From the NCBI GenBank assembly GCA_047967505.1, contig CM106539.1: 64,000 nucleotides of DNA. The stretch is one strand, 5' to 3'. This DNA is from Dipteris shenzhenensis (Eukaryota; Polypodiophyta; Polypodiopsida; Gleicheniales). Within the stretch, counting starts at the first letter, position 1; every line of letters begins with the position of its first letter. The position numbers were made by a program, and so were the translations under genes. Shown here in pieces: positions 31,080 to 43,335 of the stretch. The notes under the pieces were generated by a model. That model was not told the origin of the DNA and made no database searches. It worked only from the letters and a program-made list of their open reading frames with translations.

Positions 31080-33353
31080 ACTTCAACCGATAAGCTTGAT
31101 TGATTGATCAAAGAAGGTTTGAATGACTGAGTGAAATGCCAGACATACCACGACATAATTTCTTTAATATAAAAAACTAATTGTAGCAGTGTGGATTTTG
31201 ATTGCGCGGTTTCGTGTTTATGCATTGAGATTAGACAAGGTGACGGCATACCATGCCCTATGTGATCTATAAGACACTGAGTTAGAGGAGCACTTTGCTT
31301 TCAAATACCTGTGTAATATGAGATCCAAGGTCACCACCATTATCTTTTCAAGATAGATTTGGACCCCTCTCTAGCCTCTTGGTTCACCGGCCCCCTACCT
31401 TGAGCAGGGAGGATCATCGTGAGCAGGAAGGATCAGCGTGACAGAGAGGAATGCCTTTCTCACAATGTGGAATTTGATGTTGATCCCATCCACTTCTCTT
31501 TCATTGTCATCAAAGGGGAATATGCATCTTGGCATTACGAGGAAACAACCTTGGATGTTCTGGTAACCCACATTCCCTCACGAACCTCCTGTAGCATAAC
31601 GCTTAGATCGCAAGAAATGTTGTAAGATCCACTAGTTAAATCTTCAAATCTATGAGCTCACTGGGTGTGACCTCTATTCTTTAGGTGGATGGCCCTAGTG
31701 ATCATCTCGAGTTGCTAAATATGCCGATAGACAAGCATGAATTCGTAGTGTACACATGAGGCTTGTATAGATTCTGCTTCGAAAATAGGTTACCATATCA
31801 TGAAACTGTCGATTTTGACATCCACGTTGGCCATATCCCTTATCAGAAAGAACACGTGACAGATGGTATGACACTATTTCCTCCAATTCAGAATATTGTT
31901 TCTACCTTGCTTGAGAGGCATTTATAGAAAAATTTGTGCTGTCTTTCGATTGCGGAGCAATTCGACCCTCTAATGACACAGATCACTAGGCTAGAAGGTG
32001 CCATTTATACCATGCAATTTGAGCAACACGGCTGTCCCATGGACTCCCAAGTTTTTGCAGTCTAAATGCCCAGTATATGTTAATTTCCCTAGGCTTGAGG
32101 GGCACCTGGAAGCAATGGCAGGACTGCTCAGACATGTGCTTCATATCCATGATCCTCAACAAAGCAGAGAAATGAGGTATGCTTAGACTATGTGGAACCG
32201 GTTGGAGGATCAACCTGACAACTTTGACATCAAAATTGGGAGGGAGACTACATGGAATCAGAAGGTGGTTTTCAGACCTGCTTCATGTAGGATTAGATAT
32301 TGAGAGTTTCATCACCAAAAAAGGGGAACTCCAAATTGACCTAACGTAGGAGATGATTTGATGGGCACAGCAAGAATTTTTCTCCATGCACCATCTTTTG
32401 CTTATTATATGGAGTTGATCCAACGGCTTTGATGGTAGTGGTAGACTCACCTTCTCAGCCTTCATTCACAGATCCCTTCGAAATCCTTTGTGACCAGGAC
32501 AATGGGAAAAGGGAAGGGCTTAGGGGAGTCTGGTTGTCTCCTAAACCCAGCAAGAAAAAATACCCCTTTTTGAGAACAATGTTAATGTACTTAAAGAAAA
32601 CATCAATCTACATCAACGAACCATATTCGTTACACGTGGCTCAAGGAGGTGGAAGAAAACGAAAACACCTCTTTAGGCTACCTACCGTAAAAATTACTAT
32701 TCTTTTACCCATGCTATCTTCATCATGTGCTCCATTGTGTCAACTCTTTGATATATTGTCATAATTTCCATAGGGAAGCAATTACACATAATGCAACCAT
32801 ACATGCTTTGCTAAGAGAAAGTATTGATTATCTTACTCAAAAAACCGAGGTTTCGCCCTAAACCCCTTGCCTCCATAATTCCAAAAGAGCCTGCACAAGT
32901 GTAAGCAAGGGAAAGAAGAATATGAAACTTGAAAAAAGTTATCAACTGACAATTCCACTTGTAAAGGAGGCTAATTTATCCATCGATATTCATACAATTC
33001 AAGAATTAAAGCAAAACCTCTCAAGCATTTTAGCCTCAAGAATTCCAAAATGATCTATATGAAATCTTAAAAGCTCTAGAAAAACAAGCTCCAAATTTAA
33101 TCGTAGAACCAAGAAATCATATATGCCAATGGAGATTCATGATCTATGCAACTAAATAGGATCCATGTCGAATAAAGACCATTCTGGAACATAGCAAATT
33201 GGGAAGCCACCATGAAGATTACCCCAAAATGACTCGGAAGAGATGGACCATTAGCCAAATTAAGTTGCTACACCATAGCTTTAGTATATTAAAATGGAAC
33301 CCGTTTGCATAACAACTCAACCTAATTTGGAAAACAGCATCTTGTATAAAAGT
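31080..33353. other. Gene-free region
   Basis: No gene recognised. A plus-strand frame at 31419-31625 (68 residues) and one at 32429-32764 (111 residues) show no known domain. A stretch at 32760-32945 is inverted relative to 52390-52570, and 33115-33330 is inverted relative to 25930-26160. Confidence 0.5.
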
Positions 33354-33579
33354 CTCGCAGGGGTCACTATGTATAAACCCTCTATATCACGTGCGTTCAA
33401 GGCCTATATTTAAAGTCCCTTATCTGTAAAAAATTTCATGAATAAAATGTATCCCTTTTCTATACAAATCTGTAAATTTTTTCCAAAACTATTTTAAATA
33501 GTCCCTTATGTATATTTATTTTTGTAAATTTTAGAAATAAAAAAATCCTTCTGTTGAACTCACGTGATAGGGTTACATA
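33354..33579. mobile_element. hAT-like MITE, copy B, truncated
   Basis: Opposite orientation to copy A. The outer end is degenerate (CTCGCAGGGGTCACT) and the other end stops at GGTTACATA, where Copia sequence starts, so one terminal inverted repeat is lost and no target duplication remains. Confidence 0.88.
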
Positions 33580-35400
33580 ACAAGTCTTCTGTACTTCGCT
33601 TTGTCCAGCAGTGGTGATGAATCCTCATTTGAGAGCTTCACGTCAACCTCCATAGGGGTACCAACTGTCTTGCACTCAGCCATGCCACATGCCTTCAGTA
33701 TCTCTCCAGCGCATACTTCACATGTGAAATGATGTTTCGGCTCTTGCCAAACTTCAATCCCCAAACAAAAATGCATCAGTCCGAGGTCTGTCATTTTAAA
33801 CTCTCTTCCTAGCAAATGCTTTGTCTGCGAGATGTTCTCTTCATGGTTCCCTGTTATGACAAGGTCGTCCACATAAAGGACCACGATCATACACCTACCT
33901 CCTTCTCTGAAGATATATAAATTTGCATCAGATGGGCTCCTCCTGAACCTGTTTTGCACAAAGTAGGCATCAATTTGTTGGTACCACACTCATGGGGCCT
34001 GGTTCAGCCCGTAAATTGCCTTCTTCAGTTTACAGACTTTACCTTCTGAACCGGGGATCACAAAACCTGGTGGTTGTTCCACGTATACCTCCTCCTTGAG
34101 ATCTCCATTCAGAAAGGTGGATTTTACATCCATCTGAAACATGGGCCAACTTCCCTGGGTAGCTAAAGCCAAAACACTGCGAATTGTGGTTAGTCGAGCT
34201 GTGGGAGAAAAAGTATCCTAATAATCAAAACCATGTACCTGTGCAAATCCTTTTGCCATGAGCTAAGCCTTGTACTTATCCAACGTGCCGTCGGAATTGT
34301 ACTTGGTCATGTACACCCACTTGGTGCCGATTCCCTTGCATTTTGGTGGTCATCCATAAGGTCCCAAGTGTTGTTCTTCATTATGGAGCCATACTCCGAC
34401 TGCATAGCCTCCATCCACCTATCATCACCCTGTGCCTCTTCAAGACACTTGGGTTCATCAGCACGGATCACCTCTATCATCAAAGCATAGTTGAACAAGT
34501 GTTCATGCGCCCTTCTTTGCTCCTCTAATCTCTTGGACTGGTGGTGTTTGGAAGGTTCCTCCTCAATGGCTGGAGGTTCTCTGCCATACAAAAGCTACTT
34601 GACCCACTTCAGGAATGGCTGTTGCCGTCGTGGTTCTTCAGGCTCTTCTTCCTCTTCTTTATCTTGAATCCTCCCAAGCACCATTGGGGGAGTTCGGTCT
34701 ACTGTTGGTGGTTAAACTGGATGGATATCCTGGTCCTGGTTGTCTCAGAAGGAAGCATCCTCCTCCAATTGATGCGGCTATTCAGAGAAGACCACATTGC
34801 GACTTACTATTACCTTCTTGGTAACAGGGTTATAGAGATGGTAACCCTTCGCCTCTTCATTGTAGCCCAAGAAAATACACTTCCGGCTCTTCGGTTCCCA
34901 TTTGGCCCTATTAGCATTAGGGACATGCACAAAACAGTCACATCCAGAAACTCTGAAATGTCCAGCTGAAGGTTTCTTACCAAAAAAGGTCTGAAGTGGA
35001 GTCTTCCCGTTCACAGCCTTCGTGTAGCTATGATTCAGAATGTAAATTGCTGTGTTACATGCTTCAGCTCAGAAAGTCTTTGGCAAATCTTTCCCTTTCA
35101 TCATACTCCTGCCCATTTTGCAGATGATGTGCACCTTGCGTTCTGCTACTCCATTTTGCTGTGATGTATGCGGCGGGGGTTTCTGCCTCTTGATCCCTTC
35201 ACTTTTGCAGTAACTTTTGAATTCAATTGATGTGAACTCTCCACCTCTGTCTGATCTCAATTTCTTCACCTTCCTCCCCGATTCTTTCTCGACCATTACA
35301 TGCCATTCCTTGAACTTACTAAAAGCCTTGTCTTTAGTCTTCAGGAAGTATATCCATATCCTTCTACTGTAGTCATCGATCAGTGTCATGAAGTAGTAGG
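33580..35400 (-). pseudogene. Copia family 1, body D: integrase to RT fragment
   Basis: Reading leftwards from 35400: integrase with MTLIDDYSRRIW and LRSDRGGEFTS plus the QQNGVAERK catalytic Glu segment (35069-35400), the post-core block (34778-35014), RVT_2 start (34307-34591), FQMDVKSTFLNG (33990-34172) and the RT core LYVDDLVI (33580-33989). Stops separate the pieces. RNase H and the 3' LTR are missing at the MITE B joint, and the gag/protease side is replaced at 35401 by the LTR of another family-1 element, inserted after GTAGG. Confidence 0.88.
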
Positions 35401-36122
35401 TGTAAGAAAACAATACAACGTCTGTGCTCAACAGATAATAGGATCTTGTATGTAAGAGAGAAAAATAGATAGTATGGAGAATCAAAAATTTGATTACTAT
35501 AAAACTGATACAATAGATGGCGCTGCCTCCCAGCCATGTGCTCCTGTGAAAGAAGCTTCGATGGCATGCTGGAAATAGTAGAGGATGGAGGCTGGATGCT
35601 ACAGAATCACGGTTGTTGTAGCTAGTGATGAAATGGGCTTCATAGGCTTGTTGTTATATAGCCACTAGTCGTAGTCAGTTGGACCCAATTGGGTGATCGA
35701 CCCAGTCCACCCAAAACGGTCGATTGGGGGCCGGTCCCGAAATAGGCCACCGACCACATGATAGAACTGTGGCATAAAATAGAGCAACTAACCTAGGGCC
35801 TCCGTTCGGCCCACAGCCATCCGAGATCATCTGGGACTCCAAACAAGCCCCGCAACTTGAGAGTGGGCTACCCTGAGAAATGCTCTGTCTACCCTTAGTG
35901 CAGTCAATCATGGGATGCCTTCCTGCACTTGCATGTAGCCTAGTTGGCAGTGTGCCAACTCCGTCCAGCCATCAGGCCACACATGGCTCCCATCTGGTGT
36001 CCAAACCAGGATCTAGTGGATAACCGAGCTACTCAAATGCCTTCTCCTCATATGGGGGGCTTATAAGTAGAGTTAGCTGGTTCTTGCGTAGTTACACGAG
36101 AGTGGAGCATTGATATCTAAAA
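35401..36122 (-). repeat. Copia family 1 3' LTR of body E
   Basis: 722 bp, TGTAAG... to CTAAAA, the latter mutated from CTAACA. There is a polypurine tract at 36123-36131 on its right and no PBS on its left, so it belongs to body E and was inserted into the integrase of body D. Confidence 0.92.
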
Positions 36123-37528
36123 CCCCCCCTCAATGTCCACCGGGAAGTGAACTTACTTTTTTAGCCGAATGCCAAGTCGATGAAGATGCCTCTCTAGCAA
36201 GTCTCTTCCAAGAGCCTTCGTGAAGATGTCCACAGCATTCTCTGTAGTTGGATAGTACACCAAGTCGACCTCTCCATCCATGATGAGCTCACATACAAAG
36301 TGATTTTGAATCTCAATGTGTTTTGTGCGAGCGTGGAACATAGGGTTCTTTGCAATCGCCATGCAACTCTAATTGTCACATGATAACTGCGTAGGCTTGT
36401 TCTGCACTGCACCCATGTCCCCTAAAATCATCCTCAACCACACTGCCTCGCAAGAAGCAAAGCATGCTGATTTGTACTCAGCCTCGGTAGAAGAAAGAGC
36501 AACTGTGGGTTGCTTCTTGCTGACCCATGACACAAGTCTAGATCCAAGTGAGAAATAGTAGCCTGTCACTGATCTCCTGCTGTCCATGTCTCCTGCCCAA
36601 TCCAAGTCACAGAATTTGGTCAAGATGTTTCCCTTGGTATAGGTGATGCCATAATCAAGTGTGCCTTTGATGTATTTCAGCACCCGCATCCCTGCCCTCC
36701 AATGGTTCTCTCGGGGCTTATTGGAAAACCTGCTTAGTGCACCAGTCGCAAAGCTGATGTCCGACCGTATGTTGCACAAGTAAATCAAACTGCCCACAAG
36801 CCTTCTGTACATTGCTTCATCCACCAGTGATGAATCTTGGTTTGAGAGCTTCACGTCAATCTCCATAGGGGTACCAACTGTCTTGCACTCATCCATGCCA
36901 AATGCCTTCAGTATCTCTCCAGCATACTTCAGCTGTGAATTGAAGATCTGTTTCTGCTCTTGCTAAACTTCAATCCCCAAATAGAGATGCATCAGTCCGA
37001 TGTCTATCATTTCAAACTCTCCTCCTAGCAAATGCTTTGTCTACGAGATCTTCTCTTCATGGTTCCCTGTTATGACAATGTCGTCCACATAAAGGACCAC
37101 AATCATACACCTGCCTCCTTCTTTGAAGATATACAAATTTGCATCAGATAGGCTCCTCCTGAACCCGTTTTGCAAAAAGTAGGCATCAATTCACTGGTAC
37201 CACGCTTGTGGGCCCTGTTTTAACCCGTAAAGTGCCTTCTTCAGTTTACAGACTTACCTTCTGAACCGGGGATCACAAAACCTAGTGGTTGTTCCACGTA
37301 TACCTCCTCCTTGAGGTCCCCAATCAGAAAGGTGGATTTTACATCCATCTGAAACACGAGCCAACTTCCCTAGGTAGCTAAAGCCAAAACACTACGAATT
37401 GTGGTTAGTCGAGTTGTGGGAGAAAAAGTATCCTAATAATCAAAACCATGTACCTGTGCGAATCCTTTTGCCACGAGCTAAGCCTTGTACTTATCCAACA
37501 TGCCATCGGACTTGTACTTGGTCTTGTA
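36123..37528 (-). pseudogene. Copia family 1, body E: RT and RNase H part (broken)
   Basis: Antisense RNase H and tail at 36153-36896, with SSTEAEY, DLDWAGD (second residue changed from the CDSDW of other copies) and ALGRDLLERHLHRLGI. The RT core is at about 36960-37240 with stops, and the N-terminal RT at about 37260-37520. A family-2 element splits the body after TTGTA at 37524-37528; it continues at 42613. Confidence 0.87.
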
Positions 37529-37840
37529 TGTGAAGATAGTGGGAGAGAAGGAAGGAAGCTCACTTGCGGCTTTCTCACATACAGAATGGGAGAATACACA
37601 CAAAGGTGGAGGCTGAAAATAGTTTTCCTCTTCTTAGTTGTGAAAGCCAAAAGAACTCTAGTACAAAGAAATAGAAGAACCCTATATATGGGTCTCAAAC
37701 CAAACTCAACTAACTAAGGTGGCATACTAACTGAGCCACGAACTAGAGTAGATAAGGATAGCTGTCATCCAGCTATTATTCATGGATGGTGTACCAACCG
37801 CATCTGCAGCTAACAAGTCGGTGACATAAATGCACAACGG

Positions 37841-39745
37841 TCACCCTGGCATATCACGAGTGGAGCTCGATATCTCAACACTCCCCCTCGAGCTTAATCC
37901 CAATTCCTGCACACCAAGTAGGTCTCTGAACTTGCGCAGCTTCTCTGTGCCCAATGCCTTCATGAATATGTCAGCTACCTGATCCTCTGTGCTGACATAA
38001 ACTAGATCAATAAGACCTAGTAAAACCTTCTCTCGCACATAGTGATAATGCACCTCAATGTGCTTTATTCTACCATGATAGACTGGGTTATTTGCCAAGT
38101 GTATACTACTCATGTTGTCACAATAAATGACAACTGGCCCATCTGTAGACTGATGCATATCATAAAGTAGCTTATGCAACCAAGGCTCTCACGTTCTCAC
38201 GTAGTCTTTTGGAAATTCTTACTGACGGCCCTCTAAGCTATCATGCTGCTGTTGCTGCAAGAGCTGTATCCCACTTGGTGATCTAATCACCTCAATGCCC
38301 AAGAAATAATGCATCTCTCCCAAATCCTTCATCTCAAACTTCTACTTCAATAGCATTTTCACATGAAGGATATCTTCATCACTATCACCTGTGATGATCA
38401 AATCATCAACATAAATGACAAGCAACATAATACCTTTCTCTGTTTTTCTCACATAGAGTGAGAAATCTACCTTGGAAATCTGAAAGCCAATAGTGACAAG
38501 ATACTGTCCTATCTTGTCAGACCATGCTCTAGGTGCTTGCTTCAAGCCATACAAGGCTTTCTTCAACCTACAAACAAACTCAGGATGAATAGCATGAACA
38601 TAACCTGGTGGCTGCTCCATAAAGACCTCTTCTTGCAAATCACCACATGCAAGAAGGAATTCTTTACATCCATCTGACGTAAAGACCATCCCTTTGATGC
38701 AGCCATAGCAATGACTTCTCTTACAGTTGCCATCCTTGCAACTGGACTGAATGTTTCTTCATAATCAATGCCATATGTCTGTGCATACCCCTTGACAAGT
38801 AATCTTGCCTTGTATCTATTGACAGAACCATCTGCATTGTGCTTGATCTTATAAACCCACTTACAGCCAATTGCATTCTTGTCTTTAGGCAAAGGCACCA
38901 ATTCCCATGTAGCATTTGCTTCCAAGGCATCCATTTCTTCATCCATGGCTTTCTCCCATTTTTTATTTCCCATGGCTTGCTCAAAAGAAATGGGTTCTAG
39001 TTCCTATATCACTTTGACCATATAGGCATAGTGAATGGCTGTAAATCCATCATATTTCAGCCTATCCATAGGATACCTAGCTCTGGTAGACCTGCACAAA
39101 ATAGGCTCACTTCTAGGTGCTCTCAAAACATTTGGTCTTCCTTACTCCAGGTGTAACAACAGAAGGAATACCCAACTCATCATCAATGCTCTGTTTTGAG
39201 CCACTGGATTCACCATCCAAATAAGAGTGACCTGCATTCACATCAAACATGGGCTGATCTACCTTCTCTTTTCCTTTTCGTGATACCTGCATACAACTAT
39301 CTGCATTGCTTTGAGGAGATTCTCCTGATCTCAATCTGCATGTCCATGGCGAAGTATGTGAACCACTGCTAGAGGACATTGCAGGTCCACTGATATTTTG
39401 TGATTGTTGCTGTGAATTCTGTGCAGCATTACCATTTTGTGCATCTACATCAATCATCACATTTACTGGTTTATACCAGCTGCTCATCTCATCAAAAACA
39501 ACATCTCTGCTCACTGTAAACTTATGAGTAGAAGGGTTATAGCATCTATACCCTTTCTGTTGCAGAGAATAACCAATAAAGACGCACTTCTCAGCGTTTG
39601 GATCCAACTTGGACCTCAACTCATCTGGCACATGAATATAGGCAATGCAACCAAAAATTTTCAAATGAGAAATATCTGATTTCTTACCAGTATACATCTC
39701 CTCTGGCGTCATGCCATGTATTGCTGCAGTGGGAGTCCTGTTCAT
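37841..39745 (-). pseudogene. Copia family 2: integrase tail, RT and RNase H (broken)
   Basis: Post-integrase block at 39113-39745 (KIFGCIAYIHVPDELR...CVFIGYS), RVT_2 start at 38563-38973 ([14 protein letters not shown]...QMDVKNSF), RT core with [12 protein letters not shown] at 38342-38689 and C-terminal RNase H at 37841-38179 (VIYCDNMSSIHLANNPVYHGR). Frameshifts lie at each boundary. Polymerase YVDD is intact. Confidence 0.88.
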
Positions 39746-39814
39746 TATCTAAACTGCTGTAGCAACTGCTTCAGCCTAATAATAATATGGTAGATCTTTT
39801 TCATTTAGCATGGC

Positions 39815-40150
39815 TCAAGATATCTCTCCAATATGCCTATTTTTCCTTTCTTCAAGTCCATTTTGCTGTGGGGTATGATTGCATGAATATTGCTGCTTTA
39901 TGCCATGCTCCTGTAGGAACCTTGCAAACTCATTTGAGAGGTACTCTCCCCCTCCATCTGACCTTAGGCATTTTATTTGCAGGCCTATTTCTTTTTCAGC
40001 CATAGCTTTAAAAGCTTTGAAATGCCCAAACACTTCACTTTTCTTTTTCATAAAATGCACCCAAACTTTTCTGCTGTAGTCATCAATAAAAGTGACAAAA
40101 TAATGACAGCCTCCAATAGTAGTCCACACATCAAAGTGGATTAATTCCAA
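39815..40150 (-). pseudogene. Copia family 2: integrase core
   Basis: A 111-residue frame with all three catalytic positions visible: Asp in LIHFDVW, Asp in LRSDGGGEY, and Glu in NGLEERKNR. It is separated by stops from the gag-pre-integrase part at 40294-40677 and from the downstream RT. Confidence 0.86.
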
Positions 40151-40293
40151 TGGCTTCTTACTTCTTGAACATGCCTAGGAAATGGTTTCCTTGCCTGTTT
40201 TCCAAATTGACAGGCTTCACAGACCTTATGCATTTTTGCAACCTTGAATTTAGGCAATCCTACAATAATATTTTGGGCCTGCATTGATTTAAG

Positions 40294-40875
40294 TCACTGT
40301 ATATTAACACGACCAATGCGTTTATGCCAGATATCAATATCTGCAACAACACTAGTCCCATGTGCAAACATTGCTGCACTCAATTCAGGCATGTCCACAT
40401 CCAATGTAAACATCCTACCCTTCTTCTTTCCTTTTGCTATCAAGCGACCGTTATTTTTCATATCCTCAACAAAGCATCCATGAGGATTAAATCTGACCTG
40501 CAAGCCTTGCTCAACCATTTGACCAATAGAAACCAGGTTCTTGGTGATATTTGGGACATGAAATACATAAGACAAGTATTTCTTTTTCCCATCCTGCATA
40601 GACAAAGGAATTTTACCAATCTGCACAATAGGATGTGCAGTATCATCACCAGTCTCCACAAATCCTGGTTTTTCCATTTTCCTTGCATCCTACATCCATT
40701 TTGCATGACCTGTCATGTGGTTTGACGCACTTGAGTCAACATACCACACATCATTTCGTTCTTCTGCACTTGTCATAGAATTGGTCATGTGATGCACCAT
40801 AAATAGATGCTCATTTCTGTCATCACCCTGTCTACTAGAAGATGCATAATTGCCTTGCTGCAATTTTCCATTCAT
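40294..40875 (-). pseudogene. Copia family 2: protease and gag-pre-integrase
   Basis: The protease active site reads WYVDSSASNHMTGH, with the DSG triad changed to DSS (about 40710-40750). The gag-pre-integrase ends with IDIWHKRIGRVN, where the usual WHxRxGH histidine is replaced by Arg. Protease activity would be lost. Confidence 0.85.
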
Positions 40876-40884
40876 AATGTCATT

Positions 40885-41715
40885 CTACTTTTTGTAGCAT
40901 TCCTTAGCCATACGACCCATTTTACCACAATAGTAGCATTCAACTTTGCTGTTTGCATTTTGGCCTCTCTGCCATCCACCACGGCCTCTTTGGCTCCCCC
41001 TGCCTCTAGAGTTACCACGTCCTCCTCCATAGGAGTGGTTTTCTTGAGTTTGCTGCATATTATGATTTCTACCACGGCCTCCAGATCGGCCTCCTCTACC
41101 TCTGTCTCTACCTCTTCTAGCATTTGAGTAGAAAACAGTTTCTTTTGAAGTTCCTCGTGAAGAAGATGCACCCCCATTTCTCTGCTCTTTAGAAATCAGA
41201 AGAGCAAACAACTCTTCAAAATCATGAAATTTTTCACGAACAGCAATGGATGTTCGGAACTGTGCATAATCCTTTCCTAGACCATTCAAGGTCACAGAAA
41301 CTAGATCATCATCTTCCATTGGCGACCCAATGGAAGCAAGTGCATCTGCAATTTTCTTCACCTTCATGTGGTAGTCATTGATGCTCATATTTTCTCTCTG
41401 CACATTGTGCAACTCCTACTTGGGCTGCATTTTCTTGGCTTGCATATTTGTGCTGTACATTTTTGCCAAAGTATCCCATGCCTCCTTTGGCGTACTTGCA
41501 TCCTGAATATGCACAATTATAGAATCCGAAAGATAGACAGCCAGTACATAACTTTTCTGGCTCTCTCATGCCATCCTTTAAATGCTTGCATTTCCTGTAA
41601 TGAACTCCCAATAGCCTTTTCCCATAAGGAAATTCGTCATTCTAAACTTCCATGCCTGGAAGTCTTTCTTGTCAAGCTTTTCAATGACAATCTATGAAAG
41701 AGAATCAGATGCCAT
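40885..41715 (-). pseudogene. Copia family 2: gag with mutated zinc knuckle
   Basis: ATG at 41715, then an early TAG in place of the Gln of MASDSLSQ. The UBN2-like region includes INDYHMKVKKIADALASIG and ends in a Gly/Arg-rich segment. The nucleocapsid knuckle reads CYYCGKMGRMAKEC, so the essential His of C-X2-C-X4-H-X4-C is Arg (CGT). Confidence 0.87.
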
Positions 41716-42612
41716 TACAGAACACTGCAAAATATTCTATCACTGCAAAAAACACAGCTTGTGCCTCACACGGGCAGATCTGCAAAACTGACGAAAGTGG
41801 TATTTGACCACACAGTCACTTCCTAATGACGATTTTGCATCAACAGGCAAAAAGCATGATTCTGCAACTCCCATTATCTCTGCACACATGCATATGATGC
41901 AATTTTTGTGGTAACTTTTCACCGACCAGCAGAGCAGTGGTCGCACAGCAAAAACAAGGCCTTTTACTGAGTGCCTGCGAAGAACTTCTGCCCTCAAAAT
42001 GGGCCCCGAAATGGCCTCGAATCAAAAAAATAAAGTCACCGAGGGCTTTGCCCCCACCCGCAGCATATACTACCCTCTCGCCACACCACGAAGGGTGTCT
42101 CAATCTGAAACAGTGCACTCTTGCACTTTCGACTGTGCTACCTGCAGAGATTTACTCCCAAATTCAAAAAAGGAAAGCAACACTGGTCCTCTTACTAGGA
42201 CATCGCGAACTTGGTTTGCTTTCTTGAGCTCCTTACCATGAACAGGGCTCTGATACCATGTGAAGATAGTGGGAGAGAAAAAAGGAAGCTCACTTGCGGC
42301 TTTTTCACATACACAATGGGGGAATATACACAAAGGTGGAGGCTGAAAACAGTTTTCCTCTTCTTAGTTGTGAAAGCCAAAAGAACTCTAGTACAAAGAA
42401 ATAGAAGAACCCTATATGTGGGTCTCAAACCAAACTCAACTAACTAAGGTGGCATACTAACTGAGCCATGGACTAGAGTAGATAAGGATAGCTTTCATCC
42501 ACAGCTATTATTCGTGGGTGGTGTACCAACCGCATCTGCAGCTAACAAGTCGGTGACATAAATGCACAATGGTCACCTTGGCATATCGCGAGTAGATCTC
42601 GATATCTCAACA

Positions 42613-43335
42613 TTGTACACCCACTTGGTGCCGATTACCTTGCATTTTGGTGGTCATCCACAAGGTCCCAAGTGTTGTTCTTCATTATGGAGCCATACTC
42701 CGACTGCATAGCCTCCATCCACCTATCATCACCCTGTGCCTCTTCAAGTCACTTGGGTTCATAAGCACGGATCACTTCTGTCGTCAAAGCGTAGTTGACC
42801 AAGTGTTCCTGCGCCCTTCTTTGCTCCTCTAATCTCTTGGACCGGCGGTGTTCGGATGGTTCCTCCTCAATGCATGGAGGTACTTTGCCATCCAAAAGCT
42901 ACTTTACCTACTTCGAGAATGGCCGTTGCCATTGTGGTGCCACTGTCAATAATCCAAGGTTCATCGGTAGGTACATGAACTTCCTCCGTGCAAATCTCCT
43001 CAATTGCTACAAACAGCTCTACTAGTACTGCCTGTGCACTGCTGCTGGACTCTTTCTTTACTCCATTCTTCTCATCTGCAATCTTCTTCCAGCACTCATT
43101 CTGCTTGTGCCCTGCCTTGTTGCAATAGAAGCACTTGATCTTCTTCTTTCTCTTTTTATCATCAGAAGAAGATGGGTTACAGGAGTCCTTACCCTTACCT
43201 TTCTTTGATCCAGCATAGAAAGCCAAATCTTCTTCAGTCCTCATCTTTTGGCACATCTCTTCCTCAAGAAGCATTGCGCAGAAATCCTCAAAGTTGAGGA
43301 GCGAATTTCTGTTCTACGTATTCAACGCCGTAACA
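42613..43335 (-). pseudogene. Copia family 1, body E: RT start fused to gag C-terminus by an internal deletion
   Basis: The antisense frame 42867-43274 runs from gag (with intact CFYCNKAGHKQNEC) into the protease start WIIDSGT and then directly into the linker before RT (TMATAILEVGKVAFG). Most of the protease and all the integrase are deleted. The sequence is closest to the plus-strand copy at 8.8 kb, sharing variants such as CCTCCATGCATTGAGG. Confidence 0.86.

Larger units (their letters stand above)
37529..42612 (-). mobile_element. Copia family 2, full-length element with both LTRs
   Basis: 5084 bp with 3' LTR 37529-37880 (352 bp) and 5' LTR 42259-42612 (354 bp), TG...CA on the element strand. 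PBS TGGTATCAGAGC at 42247-42258 and polypurine tract at 37881-37892. Perfect 5-bp target duplication TTGTA (37524-37528 and 42613-42617). The LTRs differ at about twenty positions by eye plus a 2-bp indel, so the insertion is not recent. The internal frames are broken. Confidence 0.95.
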
